From NCBI GenBank assembly GCA_027001105.1, contig JALTMZ010000071.1, forward strand, positions 1-21,669: DNA of 21,669 bases. The letters are read 5' to 3'. This stretch comes from Thermococcus sp. Lineage in GTDB: Archaea; Methanobacteriota_B; Thermococci; Thermococcales; Thermococcaceae. This document shows positions 1 through 8,232 of this stretch, in pieces. Position numbers and translations under genes: made by a program. Position 1 is the stretch's first letter. Each line of letters starts with the position of its first letter. The notes beneath the pieces were generated by a model that saw only the letters and a program-made list of their open reading frames with translations, made no database searches and was not told the DNA's origin.

Positions 1-103
1 AATTGGAAAAACGCTTATAGTAAACCCAGGCCCTCTTTTCAGAGGGCATTATGCCGTGATTGACATAAATGAAGAAAGGAAAGTGAGCATAACATTATAC
101 TAA
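1..103 (+). CDS. C-terminal end of a probable metallophosphoesterase (partial)
   Basis: Only the last 33 codons are inside the window, in frame from base 2 to the TAA at 101-103. The visible peptide includes NPGPLFRGHYAVIDI and ends in ITLY. An N-P-G-(S/P) motif followed by a short strand is typical of the C-terminus of small YfcE/MJ0936-type calcineurin-like phosphoesterases, so I infer that family. The catalytic metal-binding motifs would lie to the left of the window. The gene is convergent with the aminotransferase and overlaps its 3' end by 9 bases (95-103). The reading frame is clear; the family call rests on a short motif. Confidence 0.55.
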   Translation, partial: IGKTLIVNPGPLFRGHYAVIDINEERKVSITLY

Positions 104-1264
104 CTCCTTCTCCTTCAGCACTTTCTCCATTCTGTCCATAGCTTCCTCAAGCTTCTCGTAAGCTGTTGCATAGCTGATTCTTATATAGCCCTCTCCAGCC
201 TTTCCAAAAGCACTTCCTGGAACCACTACAACTTTTGCCTCCTTGATCATCAGCTCGCTGAACTCTTTGCTCGTTAGTCCGGTGTCTTTTATGCGTGGGA
301 AGATATAAAAAGCACCTTTAGGTTTGACTGTCGGCAGTCCCATTTCATTTAAGCGCTTCCAGACCATCTGCCTCCTTCTGTCGTATTCCTTGCGCATCTC
401 CTCAACAGCCCTCCAGCTCCTCTCATCCCTCAGAGCCTTAGCAGCCGCATACTGAACAAACGTCACGGGACAAGTTGCATTGTACATCTGGAATCTAACC
501 ATTTTTTCAATGATCCATTCTGGAGCAGCAACGAAGCCCAAACGCCAGCCGGTCATTGCAAAAGTCTTTGAGAAACCATTTATCGTGATGGTCCTCTCAA
601 ACATTCCATCAAGAGAAGCGATGCTGTGGTTCTTAACACCGTCATAAACAAAATATTCGTAAACTTCGTCGCTTAGAATCATCAAATCATGCTCAACTAC
701 AAAGTCTGCAATTTCTTCAAGGTCTTTTTTAGTTAGAACTGACCCGGTTGGATTGTTTGGGCTGTTGAGTATCAGAGCTCTCGTTTTTGGAGTTACATAC
801 TTCTTAAGCTCATCAACATTCAAGCGGAATTCATCTTCTTCATAAGTTGGGATTTCAACCGGCTTTCCTCCAGCTAGAATAACAGCGGGAGCATAGCTGA
901 CAAACATCGGTGAGGGGATTAAAACTTCATCTCCACCTTTAAGGAATGTGGCAAATCCCATCAGTAAGGCTTGATTAGCGCCGACAGTTATCATAATTTG
1001 CGTCTTAGGATCTGCATCAATGCCATTATCCCTTTTCAGCTTTTCAGCAACTGCTTCTCTAAGCTCTAAGATTCCAGCATTGGGGCTATAGTGTGTTAGC
1101 CCCTTGTCCAAAGCTTCTTTTGCATACTCCTTGATATGCTCCGGCGTATCAAAATCCGGCTCTCCGATTCCTAATGAGATTATTCCCTCAATACCTTGAG
1201 CTAAATCAAAAAGTTTTCTAATTTCAGAAGGATTTACACGCTCTAATACATCACTTAGCGCCAT
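95..1264 (-). CDS. Aromatic-type aminotransferase, PLP-dependent class I
   Basis: This 389-residue protein is a fold-type I PLP aminotransferase of the AspC/ArAT group. From memory it resembles the aromatic aminotransferase of Pyrococcus horikoshii closely along its whole length. That enzyme transfers the amino group between aromatic amino acids (or glutamate) and 2-oxoglutarate in the cytoplasm. Visible residues: N-terminal ISLGIGEPDFDTP (29-41), NSPNNPTG (168-175) with the cofactor-binding Asn, SDEVYEYF with Asp199 and Tyr202, the Schiff-base Lys233 in GFSKTFAMTGWR, and Arg362 in YIRISYA for the substrate carboxylate. The frame is open 42 codons further upstream. I chose the ATG at 1264 because TTGGTGAT lies just before it and the family begins MALSD. 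It has its own TATA box. Its stop overlaps the converging phosphoesterase gene. Confidence 0.93.
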   Translation of the reverse strand: MALSDVLERVNPSEIRKLFDLAQGIEGIISLGIGEPDFDTPEHIKEYAKEALDKGLTHYSPNAGILELREAVAEKLKRDNGIDADPKTQIMITVGANQALLMGFATFLKGGDEVLIPSPMFVSYAPAVILAGGKPVEIPTYEEDEFRLNVDELKKYVTPKTRALILNSPNNPTGSVLTKKDLEEIADFVVEHDLMILSDEVYEYFVYDGVKNHSIASLDGMFERTITINGFSKTFAMTGWRLGFVAAPEWIIEKMVRFQMYNATCPVTFVQYAAAKALRDERSWRAVEEMRKEYDRRRQMVWKRLNEMGLPTVKPKGAFYIFPRIKDTGLTSKEFSELMIKEAKVVVVPGSAFGKAGEGYIRISYATAYEKLEEAMDRMEKVLKEKELV

Positions 1265-1290
1265 GAAAATCACCAAAATGAACTCAGCTT

Positions 1291-1306
1291 TGAGATTTAT
1301 AATTTT
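1291..1306 (-). promoter_or_regulatory. TATA promoter of the aminotransferase gene
   Basis: On the minus strand the sequence reads CAAAATTATAAATCTC. Its centre is about 36 bases before the ATG at 1264, which predicts transcription starting near 1275 with a leader of about 11 bases carrying the GGTGAT site. The 85-base gap also holds T-runs just after the carbamoyltransferase stop. This suggests the aminotransferase is transcribed separately from the two genes before it. Confidence 0.6.
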
Positions 1307-1349
1307 GCCGCTGTAAAATATTCGATTTAAGAAAAATAGAGTCGAAAAA

Positions 1350-2948
1350 TTACAAATAAACAGCAAACTTCTCCAAAACCAGCACGTCAAGCCTTGCCTT
1401 TCTGAACGTCCTCAGCGCATTCTCAGGTGAGCAAACTATTGGCTCACCGTGCATATTAAATGAGGTATTTAGCACGGCACCAACCCCACTCTGCTTCTCA
1501 AAGTGCTTAATTATGTTGTAATAAGTGTGATTATCCTCTTCCTCAAGGGTCTGGGGTCTTGTTGTGCCATCAACATGGACAACGGCTGGTGCCTCTTTTA
1601 TGAACTCCTCTGTGGCCCAATAGCTCATTGTCATGAACTTGTTTGGATATGGGTCAACCAAATAATCCCCAATCCTCTCCTCTAAAATTGTAGGTGCAAA
1701 TGGCTGGAAGACATCTCTCTTCAAAGCCAAGTTGAGCTTTTCTTTAACACTCTCATTCCTCGGGTCAGCTAAAATGGAACGGTTACCCAAAGCTCTCGGT
1801 CCAAACTCCATTTTTCCTTGGAAGAAAGCAACGATTTTTCCATCAATTAGGGAATCAGCCACGAAGCTGGGAACATCACTGATTTCCTCATATTTCGCTT
1901 TCTCTTTTCTCAAAAATTTCTCGATTTCACTCTCAGAGTAAGAAGGTCCCAGATAAACATGCTTCAGCTTAAATGGCTTCCACCCACTATTCAATCTTTC
2001 AAACTGTGATTTAACATAAATCGCAGCTCCAAAGGCTAAACCACCATCATGCATAGCTGGGAACACCCACAAATCTGGAAAGTGCCTTCTTAAAACCATG
2101 TTTGCTTTAACATTCTGTGCAACTCCTCCAGCATAAGCCAAGGGCACTCCATACTTTGTAAGCTTAAGCCCAAGTTCATCTACAATCTTTTCCAAGTGCT
2201 TCTGAGCTGATGCTGCTATCTCAATGGCTTTCTGCTCTAATTTTCCGCTGAGCCGTCCCTTCTTTAAGTTGGCAGAAACTTCTTTAGCTCTCTCGAAGGG
2301 AAAATTGAAGAATTCAGCCAGTTTCTTAGTTGCCTCAATTCCAACAATTTTGAGATGATTTTCAAAGGTTAAATCATTAAGCTCAATTATCGCGGATAAA
2401 TCATAGCTCGGCTTTCCATAAGCTGCCAGGCTCATAACCTTGCCTTCATGCCTCATAGGCTTAAATCCCAAAAGCTCCGTAACCGATGCGTAGAAATCTC
2501 CTAAAGAGTCAAGATACGTGCTTTGGGCAATCCTAATCATCTCACCATCTCTGCAGATGTAGATTGAGGAGCTTAAGCCATCTCCAGCGGCGTCTATGCT
2601 TAAAGCTAAAGCCTCTCTCCAGCCAGAAGTGAGATAAGCTGAGGCTGCGTGAGCAAGGTGATGCTCAATATAGAGAACTTTTCTCTTGAAATCTTTCCCA
2701 AAAATCTTCTTTAGGTTTTCTTCAAGCTCCAAAAGACGGGAGCGCTTTCTAAAGATGCCAGCAATTGCAATGATTTCAACTTCATCTGGAGTAACATTCC
2801 CCATTTCAAGCACTTTGAGTATACTTAATTTTGGAAAGCCGCGATAATGCTTAATTCGATTAAGCCTCTCCTCATTGACTGCATAAATTTCTCCATCTTT
2901 AATTAAAACAGCTCCGGCATCATGACCGTCATGAATTCCAAGTATCAT
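1350..2948 (-). CDS. O-carbamoyltransferase, NodU/CmcH family
   Basis: This 532-residue protein has the two-domain architecture of NodU/TobZ/CmcH carbamoyltransferases. These enzymes activate carbamoyl phosphate to carbamoyl-AMP in an N-terminal Kae1-like domain and pass the carbamoyl group to a hydroxyl in a C-terminal domain. The N-terminal domain opens with ILGIHDGHDAGAVLI. It has an HxxxH site (His96, His100 in EHHLAHAASAY) and Asp301 in MHDGGLAFGAA, matching the Fe-binding set of this family. The C-terminal hallmark FGPRALGNRSILADPR spans 382-397, followed by FQPFAP and NTSFNMHGEPIV. The length is normal and nothing appears truncated. The ATG at 2948 is preceded by TTGGTGAT. It lies 33 bases after proS and is probably co-transcribed. 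The acceptor is unknown; a surface glycan or secondary metabolite would be usual for the family. Confidence 0.9.
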   Translation of the reverse strand: MILGIHDGHDAGAVLIKDGEIYAVNEERLNRIKHYRGFPKLSILKVLEMGNVTPDEVEIIAIAGIFRKRSRLLELEENLKKIFGKDFKRKVLYIEHHLAHAASAYLTSGWREALALSIDAAGDGLSSSIYICRDGEMIRIAQSTYLDSLGDFYASVTELLGFKPMRHEGKVMSLAAYGKPSYDLSAIIELNDLTFENHLKIVGIEATKKLAEFFNFPFERAKEVSANLKKGRLSGKLEQKAIEIAASAQKHLEKIVDELGLKLTKYGVPLAYAGGVAQNVKANMVLRRHFPDLWVFPAMHDGGLAFGAAIYVKSQFERLNSGWKPFKLKHVYLGPSYSESEIEKFLRKEKAKYEEISDVPSFVADSLIDGKIVAFFQGKMEFGPRALGNRSILADPRNESVKEKLNLALKRDVFQPFAPTILEERIGDYLVDPYPNKFMTMSYWATEEFIKEAPAVVHVDGTTRPQTLEEEDNHTYYNIIKHFEKQSGVGAVLNTSFNMHGEPIVCSPENALRTFRKARLDVLVLEKFAVYL

Positions 2949-2981
2949 GATAAATCACCAAGAGAAAAGAAAAAGACGAGT

Positions 2982-4424
2982 TCAATAAGTCCTTGCAAAC
3001 CTTGCAATGAATTTTGCATCCTTTCCACAGTGAGCGCACTTTTTGCCTTCAATTTTTGCCTCTTCCTCCGGATATGGGATTCCAAGCATCTTTGCATCAA
3101 GGATTTCTTCCATCTCAAGCCCACAGCTTTCCTCACCGCACCACGGGATTTCAACGACTCCTCTTCTGTCTTCAAAGACTTCTTTCGCCTCTTCAAGTGT
3201 GTCAACCCTCTTAATGTGGCTGTCGAGGAACTCTTTAGCTCTTGCATAGAGGTTCTCCATTATTGCATCAAGTGTTTCTCTGACCTTTTCAACAAGCTCA
3301 GCTCTCTCAACTGTGAACTTCTCAAGGGTGTCTCTTCTTGCGAGCACAGCCTTTTGTCCTTCAACATCCCTCGGACCAACTTCAATCCTCAGTGGAACCC
3401 CCTTAAGCTCCCAGTCATAGAACTTTCTTCCTGGCCTTATGTCCCTCTCATCAGCATGAACCCTTATGCCAGCGGTCTTAAGCTCCTCAGCAATCTCCCT
3501 TGCATAGGCGAAGACATCATACGGTGAGTCCTTCTTTGGAATTGGAACTATAACCACTTGAATCGGTGCGATTGTTGGTGGGAGAACCATTCCCCTATCG
3601 TCGCCGTGGACAGCAATGACCGCCGCGAGAAGCCTCTCGCTCATTCCATAGGTTGTCTGGTGGACATATTCATGGGTTCCATCTTCTTTCTCATACATTA
3701 TGTTATATGCCTTTGCGAAGTTCTGCTTGTAGTTGTGCATCGTTCCTATCTGCAGAGTTCTCCCATCGGGCATTACAACCTCTGCACCGAGGGAGTAATA
3801 AGCTCCCGGGAACTTGTCCCACTCTGGCCTCTTTGAGACAATATAAGGTAATGCGAGCTTCTTAGCCAAGTTGTCAAATATCTCTAAATCCTCCTTTATC
3901 TGCCTCTCTGCATCTTCAAAGCTGTCATGGGCTGTATGAGCTTCGAAGAACCTGCTGATTTCTCTAACTCTAATCAGTGGCCTTGTATGCTTTGTCTCGT
4001 ATCTATAAACATTGACAATCTGGTATATTTTGAATGGTAAATCTGCGTGAGAGCGAATCCAAAGCGCGAACATTGAATACATGGCAGTCTCACTTGTAGG
4101 TCTGAGTATCAGTCTCACATCTAAGGGATCGTGACCTGCGTGAGTCACCCAAAATACCTCTCCCTCAAATCCAGCTATGTGTTCGGCTTCCTTCTGGAAC
4201 TCGGTCTCTGGAATTAACGCTGGGAATAAAACTTCTTGATGTCCTGTTCTCTCCATCTCTTCATGGATAAACTTTTCAATGTTCCTCATTATCCTAAGGC
4301 CATAAGGCAACCAGATGTTCATCCCCTTTACCGGATACCTTTTATCTTGTATTCCAGCCGTTTCGATAAGCTCATTGTACCACTCGCTGAAGTTGTTCTG
4401 CCATTTGTTTCGTTCTACCTTCAT
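2982..4424 (-). CDS. proS: Prolyl-tRNA synthetase, archaeal/eukaryotic type
   Basis: This 480-residue class II synthetase charges tRNA-Pro with proline in the cytoplasm. It lacks the bacterial editing insertion and has the archaeal C-terminal zinc-binding extension. Motif 2 is visible at 141-156 ([16 protein letters not shown]) and motif 3 near 265-278 ([14 protein letters not shown]). The anticodon-binding domain follows from about 285. Cys429, Cys434, Cys463 and Cys466 form the zinc site, and the chain ends in the conserved Tyr480. The start ATG follows a GGTAGGTGG stretch. It shares a short intergenic region with the divergent dehydrogenase gene and is followed after 33 bases by the carbamoyltransferase, which it may drive. 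No missing motif was seen. Confidence 0.97.
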   Translation of the reverse strand: MKVERNKWQNNFSEWYNELIETAGIQDKRYPVKGMNIWLPYGLRIMRNIEKFIHEEMERTGHQEVLFPALIPETEFQKEAEHIAGFEGEVFWVTHAGHDPLDVRLILRPTSETAMYSMFALWIRSHADLPFKIYQIVNVYRYETKHTRPLIRVREISRFFEAHTAHDSFEDAERQIKEDLEIFDNLAKKLALPYIVSKRPEWDKFPGAYYSLGAEVVMPDGRTLQIGTMHNYKQNFAKAYNIMYEKEDGTHEYVHQTTYGMSERLLAAVIAVHGDDRGMVLPPTIAPIQVVIVPIPKKDSPYDVFAYAREIAEELKTAGIRVHADERDIRPGRKFYDWELKGVPLRIEVGPRDVEGQKAVLARRDTLEKFTVERAELVEKVRETLDAIMENLYARAKEFLDSHIKRVDTLEEAKEVFEDRRGVVEIPWCGEESCGLEMEEILDAKMLGIPYPEEEAKIEGKKCAHCGKDAKFIARFARTY

Positions 4425-4456
4425 AACACCACCTACCCCTTAAGACTTCAGAAGAA

Positions 4457-4470
4457 GTTTTTAATTTTTC
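4457..4470 (-). promoter_or_regulatory. TATA promoter of proS
   Basis: The minus strand reads GAAAAATTAAAAAC, an A-rich BRE followed by a TATA-like element. Its centre is about 38 bases before the proS ATG, giving a predicted leader of about 13 bases that contains the GGTGG ribosome-binding site. Confidence 0.5.
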
Positions 4471-4480
4471 GCTTTGAATC

Positions 4481-4511
4481 AAAAAGATTTATTAGCTCGT
4501 TTCGATAAACG
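4481..4511 (+). promoter_or_regulatory. Promoter and possible operator of the dehydrogenase operon
   Basis: AAAAAGATTTATTAG (4481-4495) is a good archaeal BRE/TATA; transcription would start near 4516. Between TATA and the predicted start lies CGTTT-CGAT-AAACG (4498-4511), an inverted repeat with 5-base arms. A protein bound there would block polymerase, so this is a candidate repressor site. Its half-sites equal those in the two module promoters at 11.1 and 13.3 kb, but the spacer is 4 bases instead of 2. Confidence 0.5.
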
Positions 4512-4526
4512 TCTAAAGGTGATAGC

Positions 4527-5528
4527 ATGAAACCGAAAGTGGCTGTATTGTTCAAGATGAAAAGCAAACCACTGGAAGAACTCAAAAAATACTGTGAGGT
4601 TGATATTCTCCTTTATCCTGAGAAAGAAGATCTCATGGAAGTAATCCACCAATACGACGGCATTATAATCTCACCTCTCAACAAAATTGATGCTGAAATA
4701 CTTGAAAAAGCTGAAAGGCTTAAGGTAATAAGCTGTCATTCAGCGGGATATGATCACGTTGATATTAACGTAGCAACAAAAAAAGGCATCTATGTTACTA
4801 AAGTGAGCGGAGTCTTGAGTGAGGTTGTTGCAGAGTTCGCCATCGGCTTAATGATTGCTCTGCTCAGGAAGATAGCCTATTCGGATAAATTTATCAGACA
4901 GGGAAAATGGGAATCTCCAAAGCTTGTGTGGAGCAGCTTTAAGAATATTGAGAGTGTTTACGGCAAAAAGGTTGGAATTCTCGGCATGGGAGCAATTGGA
5001 AAAGCGATAGCAAGAAGGGCCAAAGCATTAGGGGCTGAGATACTGTACTGGTCAAGGAGCAGAAAAGAAGACATAGAAAGGGAAGTTAATGCAAAATACC
5101 TGTCCTTTGAAGACGTTCTCAAACAGAGCGACATCATTGTTCTGGCACTTCCGGCGACAAAAGAGACGTACCATATAATCAACGAGAGAACACTCAAGCT
5201 CATGGAAGGCAAATACCTTGTAAATATCGGGCGTGGTGTCTTGGTTGACGAAAAAGCTGTGATTAAAGCTCTTAAAGAAGGAAAGCTGAAAGGTTATGCG
5301 ACAGATGTCTTTGAAAAGGAGCCCACGCGGGAGAGCGAGCTGTTTGAGATGGAATGGGAGACAGTTTTAACACCTCATTATGCGGGCTTATCAAAAGAGG
5401 CAATGCTTGATATGGGCATTCAGGCAGTTAAAAATCTGCTGAAAGTTTTCAAAGGCGAAATACCGGAAGATTTAGTCAATAGAGATGTATTAAAAATTAG
5501 ACCAATTGAAAGCATAAAGATGCTGTGA
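4527..5528 (+). CDS. D-2-hydroxyacid dehydrogenase family protein
   Basis: This 333-residue NAD(P)-dependent oxidoreductase interconverts a D-2-hydroxyacid and a 2-oxoacid. The nucleotide-binding loop GMGAIG is at 153-158. The catalytic set is Arg236 (NIGRG), Glu265 (DVFEKEP) and His284 (TPHYAG). After the second strand of the Rossmann fold the sequence is YWSRSRK (174-180) with no acidic residue, and basic residues follow. This favours NADP(H), as in hyperthermophile glyoxylate/hydroxypyruvate reductases. The substrate cannot be read from sequence: glyoxylate, hydroxypyruvate or a branched 2-oxoacid are all possible. The start is set by AAAGGTGAT before the ATG. It is the first gene of an operon with the M42 peptidase, 9 bases downstream. 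Confidence 0.9.
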   Translation: MKPKVAVLFKMKSKPLEELKKYCEVDILLYPEKEDLMEVIHQYDGIIISPLNKIDAEILEKAERLKVISCHSAGYDHVDINVATKKGIYVTKVSGVLSEVVAEFAIGLMIALLRKIAYSDKFIRQGKWESPKLVWSSFKNIESVYGKKVGILGMGAIGKAIARRAKALGAEILYWSRSRKEDIEREVNAKYLSFEDVLKQSDIIVLALPATKETYHIINERTLKLMEGKYLVNIGRGVLVDEKAVIKALKEGKLKGYATDVFEKEPTRESELFEMEWETVLTPHYAGLSKEAMLDMGIQAVKNLLKVFKGEIPEDLVNRDVLKIRPIESIKML

Positions 5529-5537
5529 GGTGATAAT

Positions 5538-6539
5538 ATGGAGCACCTTATTAAAGAGCTCAGAGGGATAACCCAAATTCCAGGAATTTCTGGATATGAG
5601 GAAAAAGTTAGGGAAAAGCTAATTGAGTGGATTGAGCCTTTTGCGGATTATAAGGTTGACAGAATAGGAAATCTGATAGTTGAGCTCGGAGAAGGTAGGG
5701 AGAAAGCAGTTTTCATGGCACATATAGATGAGATTGGGCTTTTAATTACGGGCATAACGAACAACGGGAAGCTTAAGTTCAGAAAAATCGGTGGCATTGA
5801 TGACAGGCTCTTAATTGGGAGACACGTTGATGTGATAACGGAGAATGGAAAGCTTGATGGAGTTATAGGAGCTACACCAGTTCACCTCAACCTCGAGAGG
5901 AAGTTTGACACAATTCCCTGGCATGCATTGGAGATCGATATTGGTGCAGAATCTAAGGAGGAGGCTCTATCACTGGGAGTTAAGCCGCTGGACTATGCCG
6001 TGTTCAAAAAGCACTTTGCTGTTTTAAACAAACGCTATGTTGCAACTCGCTCCCTTGATGACCGCTTTGGTGCTGTTGCACTCTTTGAGGCGATCAAAGA
6101 TTTAGTTGATCATGACCTGAATGGAAAGTTCATCTTCGCCTTCACTGTGCAGGAAGAGATAGGGCTTAAGGGCGCTAAGTTTTTGGCAGAGCATTACAGC
6201 CCGGAATTTGCCTTTGCCATTGACTCATTTGCGTGCTGCTCCTTCTTAACGGGAGACATTAAATTGGGCAGCGGTGCTGTGGTTAGGGCTGTGGACAACT
6301 CAGCAGTCTACACAAGAAAACTCGTAAAGAGAGTTGTTGAGATAGCTGAGAAGAACGGGATACCCCTTCAGATAGGTGTCACCGGTGGAGGGACTGATGC
6401 CTCTGTGTTCCAGCACAAAAGCGAAGTCCTTGCCTTAAGCGTGCCGATTAAATATTTGCACAGCGAGGTGGAGACGCTTCACTTGAATGATTTAGATGCC
6501 TTGATAAAGCTGATTGAGGCAATAGTGTTTGAGCTTTAA
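5538..6539 (+). CDS. M42-family (TET-type) aminopeptidase
   Basis: This 333-residue di-metal aminopeptidase belongs to family M42. Family members assemble into 12-subunit tetrahedral particles that trim peptides released by the proteasome and other proteases in the cytosol. All metal and catalytic residues are present: His62 and Asp64 (AHIDEIG), Asp174 (SLDDRFG), Glu206-Glu207 (VQEEIGL), Asp229 (AIDS) and His308 (YLHSE). The central PDZ-like/dimerisation segment lies at about 70-165. The length fits the archaeal TET1-TET4 group. The P. horikoshii acidic-residue-specific TET1 is a possible counterpart, recalled from memory and not tested. The ribosome-binding site GAGGTGAT overlaps the stop codon of the dehydrogenase, so the two genes are translationally close. 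Confidence 0.93.
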   Translation: MEHLIKELRGITQIPGISGYEEKVREKLIEWIEPFADYKVDRIGNLIVELGEGREKAVFMAHIDEIGLLITGITNNGKLKFRKIGGIDDRLLIGRHVDVITENGKLDGVIGATPVHLNLERKFDTIPWHALEIDIGAESKEEALSLGVKPLDYAVFKKHFAVLNKRYVATRSLDDRFGAVALFEAIKDLVDHDLNGKFIFAFTVQEEIGLKGAKFLAEHYSPEFAFAIDSFACCSFLTGDIKLGSGAVVRAVDNSAVYTRKLVKRVVEIAEKNGIPLQIGVTGGGTDASVFQHKSEVLALSVPIKYLHSEVETLHLNDLDALIKLIEAIVFEL

Positions 6540-6553
6540 ATGGAGGTGATTAA

Positions 6554-7318
6554 TTGTTCAAATATATCAGCTATTTCGCAGTTGGTGTTTTCATAGGAAT
6601 CTTAGCTGCTCTTTTCGGATTGGGTGGGGGATTTTTGATAGTTCCCACACTCAACCTCTTGGGAGTTGAAATTCACCACGCTGTAGGAACTTCATCAGCA
6701 GCTGTTGTGTTTACTTCGCTCAGCTCTGCTTTAGCATATTCAAGGCAGCAAAGAGTTCATTACAAGGCAGGACTCCTATTGGCAAGCACTGCAATAATCG
6801 GAGCATACATTGGGGCCTGGATGACCTCCCTGCTGAATCCAGCACAGCTTAAGGTGATCTTTGGCGCTACGTTAATACTCGTTGCAATTAGGATTTACCG
6901 CAAGAAGACAGCGGAGCCAAGTGAAGTTAAGTTAGAGGACGTTAAAATAAACTATAAGCTTGTTCCAGTTGGTGGATTTTTTGCCGGAATAGCCTCTGGG
7001 CTGTTGGGAGTTGGAGGGGGGATAATAAATGTTCCATTCCTTGTTTGGCTTGGAATGCCAATTCACTATGCCGTTGCGACTTCAAGCTTTGCAATAGTAT
7101 TCACAGCTGCAAGCGGAGCAGTTAAGCACTACATGATGGGAAACGTTGAAGCCCAATGGCTTGTTCTTTTGGTGCCCGGGCTAATTATTGGGGCACAACT
7201 TGGAGCAAAAATAGCAAAGAGAACTAAGGCCTCAAACCTGAAAAGAGCATTTGCTGTGGTTTTAGCTTTATTGGCATTGAGAATGATTTTAAAGGGGCTG
7301 GGAATTGCAGTTCCGTAA
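6554..7318 (+). CDS. TSUP family membrane transporter (TauE/SafE-like), copy 1
   Basis: This 254-residue integral membrane protein belongs to the TSUP (sulfite exporter TauE/SafE, formerly DUF81) family, whose members move sulfite, sulfoacetate, thiosulfate or other sulfur or organic anions. It is built from two similar halves, each with the family signature: FGLGGGFLIVP (21-31) and LGVGGGIINVP (151-161). The halves are separated by a charged cytoplasmic linker (about 116-135). Seven to eight membrane helices are expected. The start is TTG at 6554, because a perfect GGAGGTGAT (6542-6550) precedes it at the same 3-base distance as in the M42 gene, and no ATG fits. It lies 14 bases after the M42 gene, in the same operon. 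The substrate is unknown. Confidence 0.88.
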   Translation: MFKYISYFAVGVFIGILAALFGLGGGFLIVPTLNLLGVEIHHAVGTSSAAVVFTSLSSALAYSRQQRVHYKAGLLLASTAIIGAYIGAWMTSLLNPAQLKVIFGATLILVAIRIYRKKTAEPSEVKLEDVKINYKLVPVGGFFAGIASGLLGVGGGIINVPFLVWLGMPIHYAVATSSFAIVFTAASGAVKHYMMGNVEAQWLVLLVPGLIIGAQLGAKIAKRTKASNLKRAFAVVLALLALRMILKGLGIAVP

Positions 7319-7320
7319 TC

Positions 7321-7328
7321 TTTAAAAT
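7321..7328 (+). promoter_or_regulatory. TATA box of a predicted leaderless promoter for TSUP copy 2
   Basis: TTTAAAAT is centred about 25 bases before the ATG at 7350, the usual distance from TATA to transcription start. No Shine-Dalgarno-like sequence lies before that ATG; the gap holds only T-rich tracts that may also terminate the upstream operon. Together these predict an mRNA that starts at or next to the ATG. Confidence 0.5.
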
Positions 7329-7349
7329 TGTTCTTTTTTACTCTTTTTC

Positions 7350-8105
7350 ATGCTTTGGCACATTTCCATAATATTCATTGGCTTTTTCATAGGTTTGTTC
7401 GCTGGTCTATTTGGAATTGGTGGGGGCTTCCTAATAGTTCCCGTTCTGACCCTTTTGGGTCTGCCTATTCATGAAGCTATCGGAACGAGTCTGGCATGCA
7501 TTTCTATGAGCGCTCTTGCATCTGCTTATGGGCATTTGAGGCGAAAAAACGTTCTCTTTAAAGTTGTTGTAATAAAAGAGGCGTTTTCAATTCCATCTGC
7601 ATTGCTTGGTGCTTATATAACTGCATTCCTAAATACAAGACAGTTAAGTGTGATATTCGGCTTTGCTTTGATATATGTCGCATACAAGCTGATTAAAAAG
7701 CCTGAGACGCCCTCAGTAAAAAGGAATGTTAAAGTTGATTATAGGAAAGTTCCAGTGATAGGGGTCATATCTGGCTTTTCTTCTGGGCTTTTGGGGATAA
7801 GTGGTGGAATTTTAAATGTCCCGCTGTTTTACTCTCTGGGGCTTCCCATCCATTATGCTATTGGCACATCAAGCGTTGCTTTGTTCTTTACGGCATTAGC
7901 TGGGACAGTTGGTCATTATACCCTCGGGCAAGTCCACTTTGACAAAGCTATATTGTTAGCTCCAGGGTTAATACTGGGAGGCTTTTCAGGAGCAAGACTT
8001 GCCCATGAAATTCATCCAGAGCGTCTCAAAATGGGATTCTCGCTGATACTTCTCATAATAGCAATCAGGATGATCTTGAAAGGTTTGGGCTTTGTTGTAC
8101 CGTGA
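7350..8105 (+). CDS. TSUP family membrane transporter (TauE/SafE-like), copy 2
   Basis: This 251-residue paralogue of the preceding gene has the same two-half architecture. The signatures are FGIGGGFLIVP (21-31) and LGISGGILNVP (148-158), the second with Ser in place of Gly. Both paralogues end in IRMILKGLG followed by VP, and they share HxAxGTS after the first signature, so they arose by tandem duplication and then diverged widely. Membrane helices fill both halves around a basic linker (about 115-133). Unlike its neighbour it has no ribosome-binding site, and a TATA box sits 25 bases before the ATG. It is therefore probably expressed independently. Two non-identical transporters side by side might pair or take different anions; the sequence does not tell which. 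Confidence 0.87.
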   Translation: MLWHISIIFIGFFIGLFAGLFGIGGGFLIVPVLTLLGLPIHEAIGTSLACISMSALASAYGHLRRKNVLFKVVVIKEAFSIPSALLGAYITAFLNTRQLSVIFGFALIYVAYKLIKKPETPSVKRNVKVDYRKVPVIGVISGFSSGLLGISGGILNVPLFYSLGLPIHYAIGTSSVALFFTALAGTVGHYTLGQVHFDKAILLAPGLILGGFSGARLAHEIHPERLKMGFSLILLIIAIRMILKGLGFVVP

Positions 8106-8110
8106 TATCT

Positions 8111-8137
8111 AACCTTTTTAAACACTGCTTTGTTTTA
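8111..8137 (+). terminator. Possible T-run terminator after the TSUP genes
   Basis: AACCTTTTTAAACACTGC and a following TTTG/TTTTATTT tract lie just behind the stop at 8105. T-runs without a stem are the usual intrinsic terminators of Thermococcales. Confidence 0.4.
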
Positions 8138-8156
8138 TTTCTGGGTAGATTATAAC

Positions 8157-8211
8157 AAAATGTTATTGTCATTTTCTCATCTTTGTCAGAAAATTTTATA
8201 ACTTTGACAAA
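8157..8211 (+). promoter_or_regulatory. Promoter of the ABC permease pair with two inverted repeats
   Basis: GAAAATTTTATAAC (8189-8202) is a BRE/TATA element; transcription should start near 8220 and AAAGGTG precedes the ATG at 8233. The TATA box is framed by TTTGTCA (8182-8188) and TGACAAA (8205-8211), a perfect 7-base inverted repeat. A second one, AAAATG-N7-CATTTT, lies at 8157-8175. Either could be an operator. The sequence is AT-rich, so chance repeats are possible. Confidence 0.5.
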
Positions 8212-8232
8212 AGAAATTGATAAAGGTGCTTC

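Noticed and set aside
2922..3527. Plus-strand frame of 201 codons opposite proS
   Set aside because: ProS is complete and motif-verified on the minus strand. The opposite frame has Cys/Phe/Ser-rich composition and no start signals.
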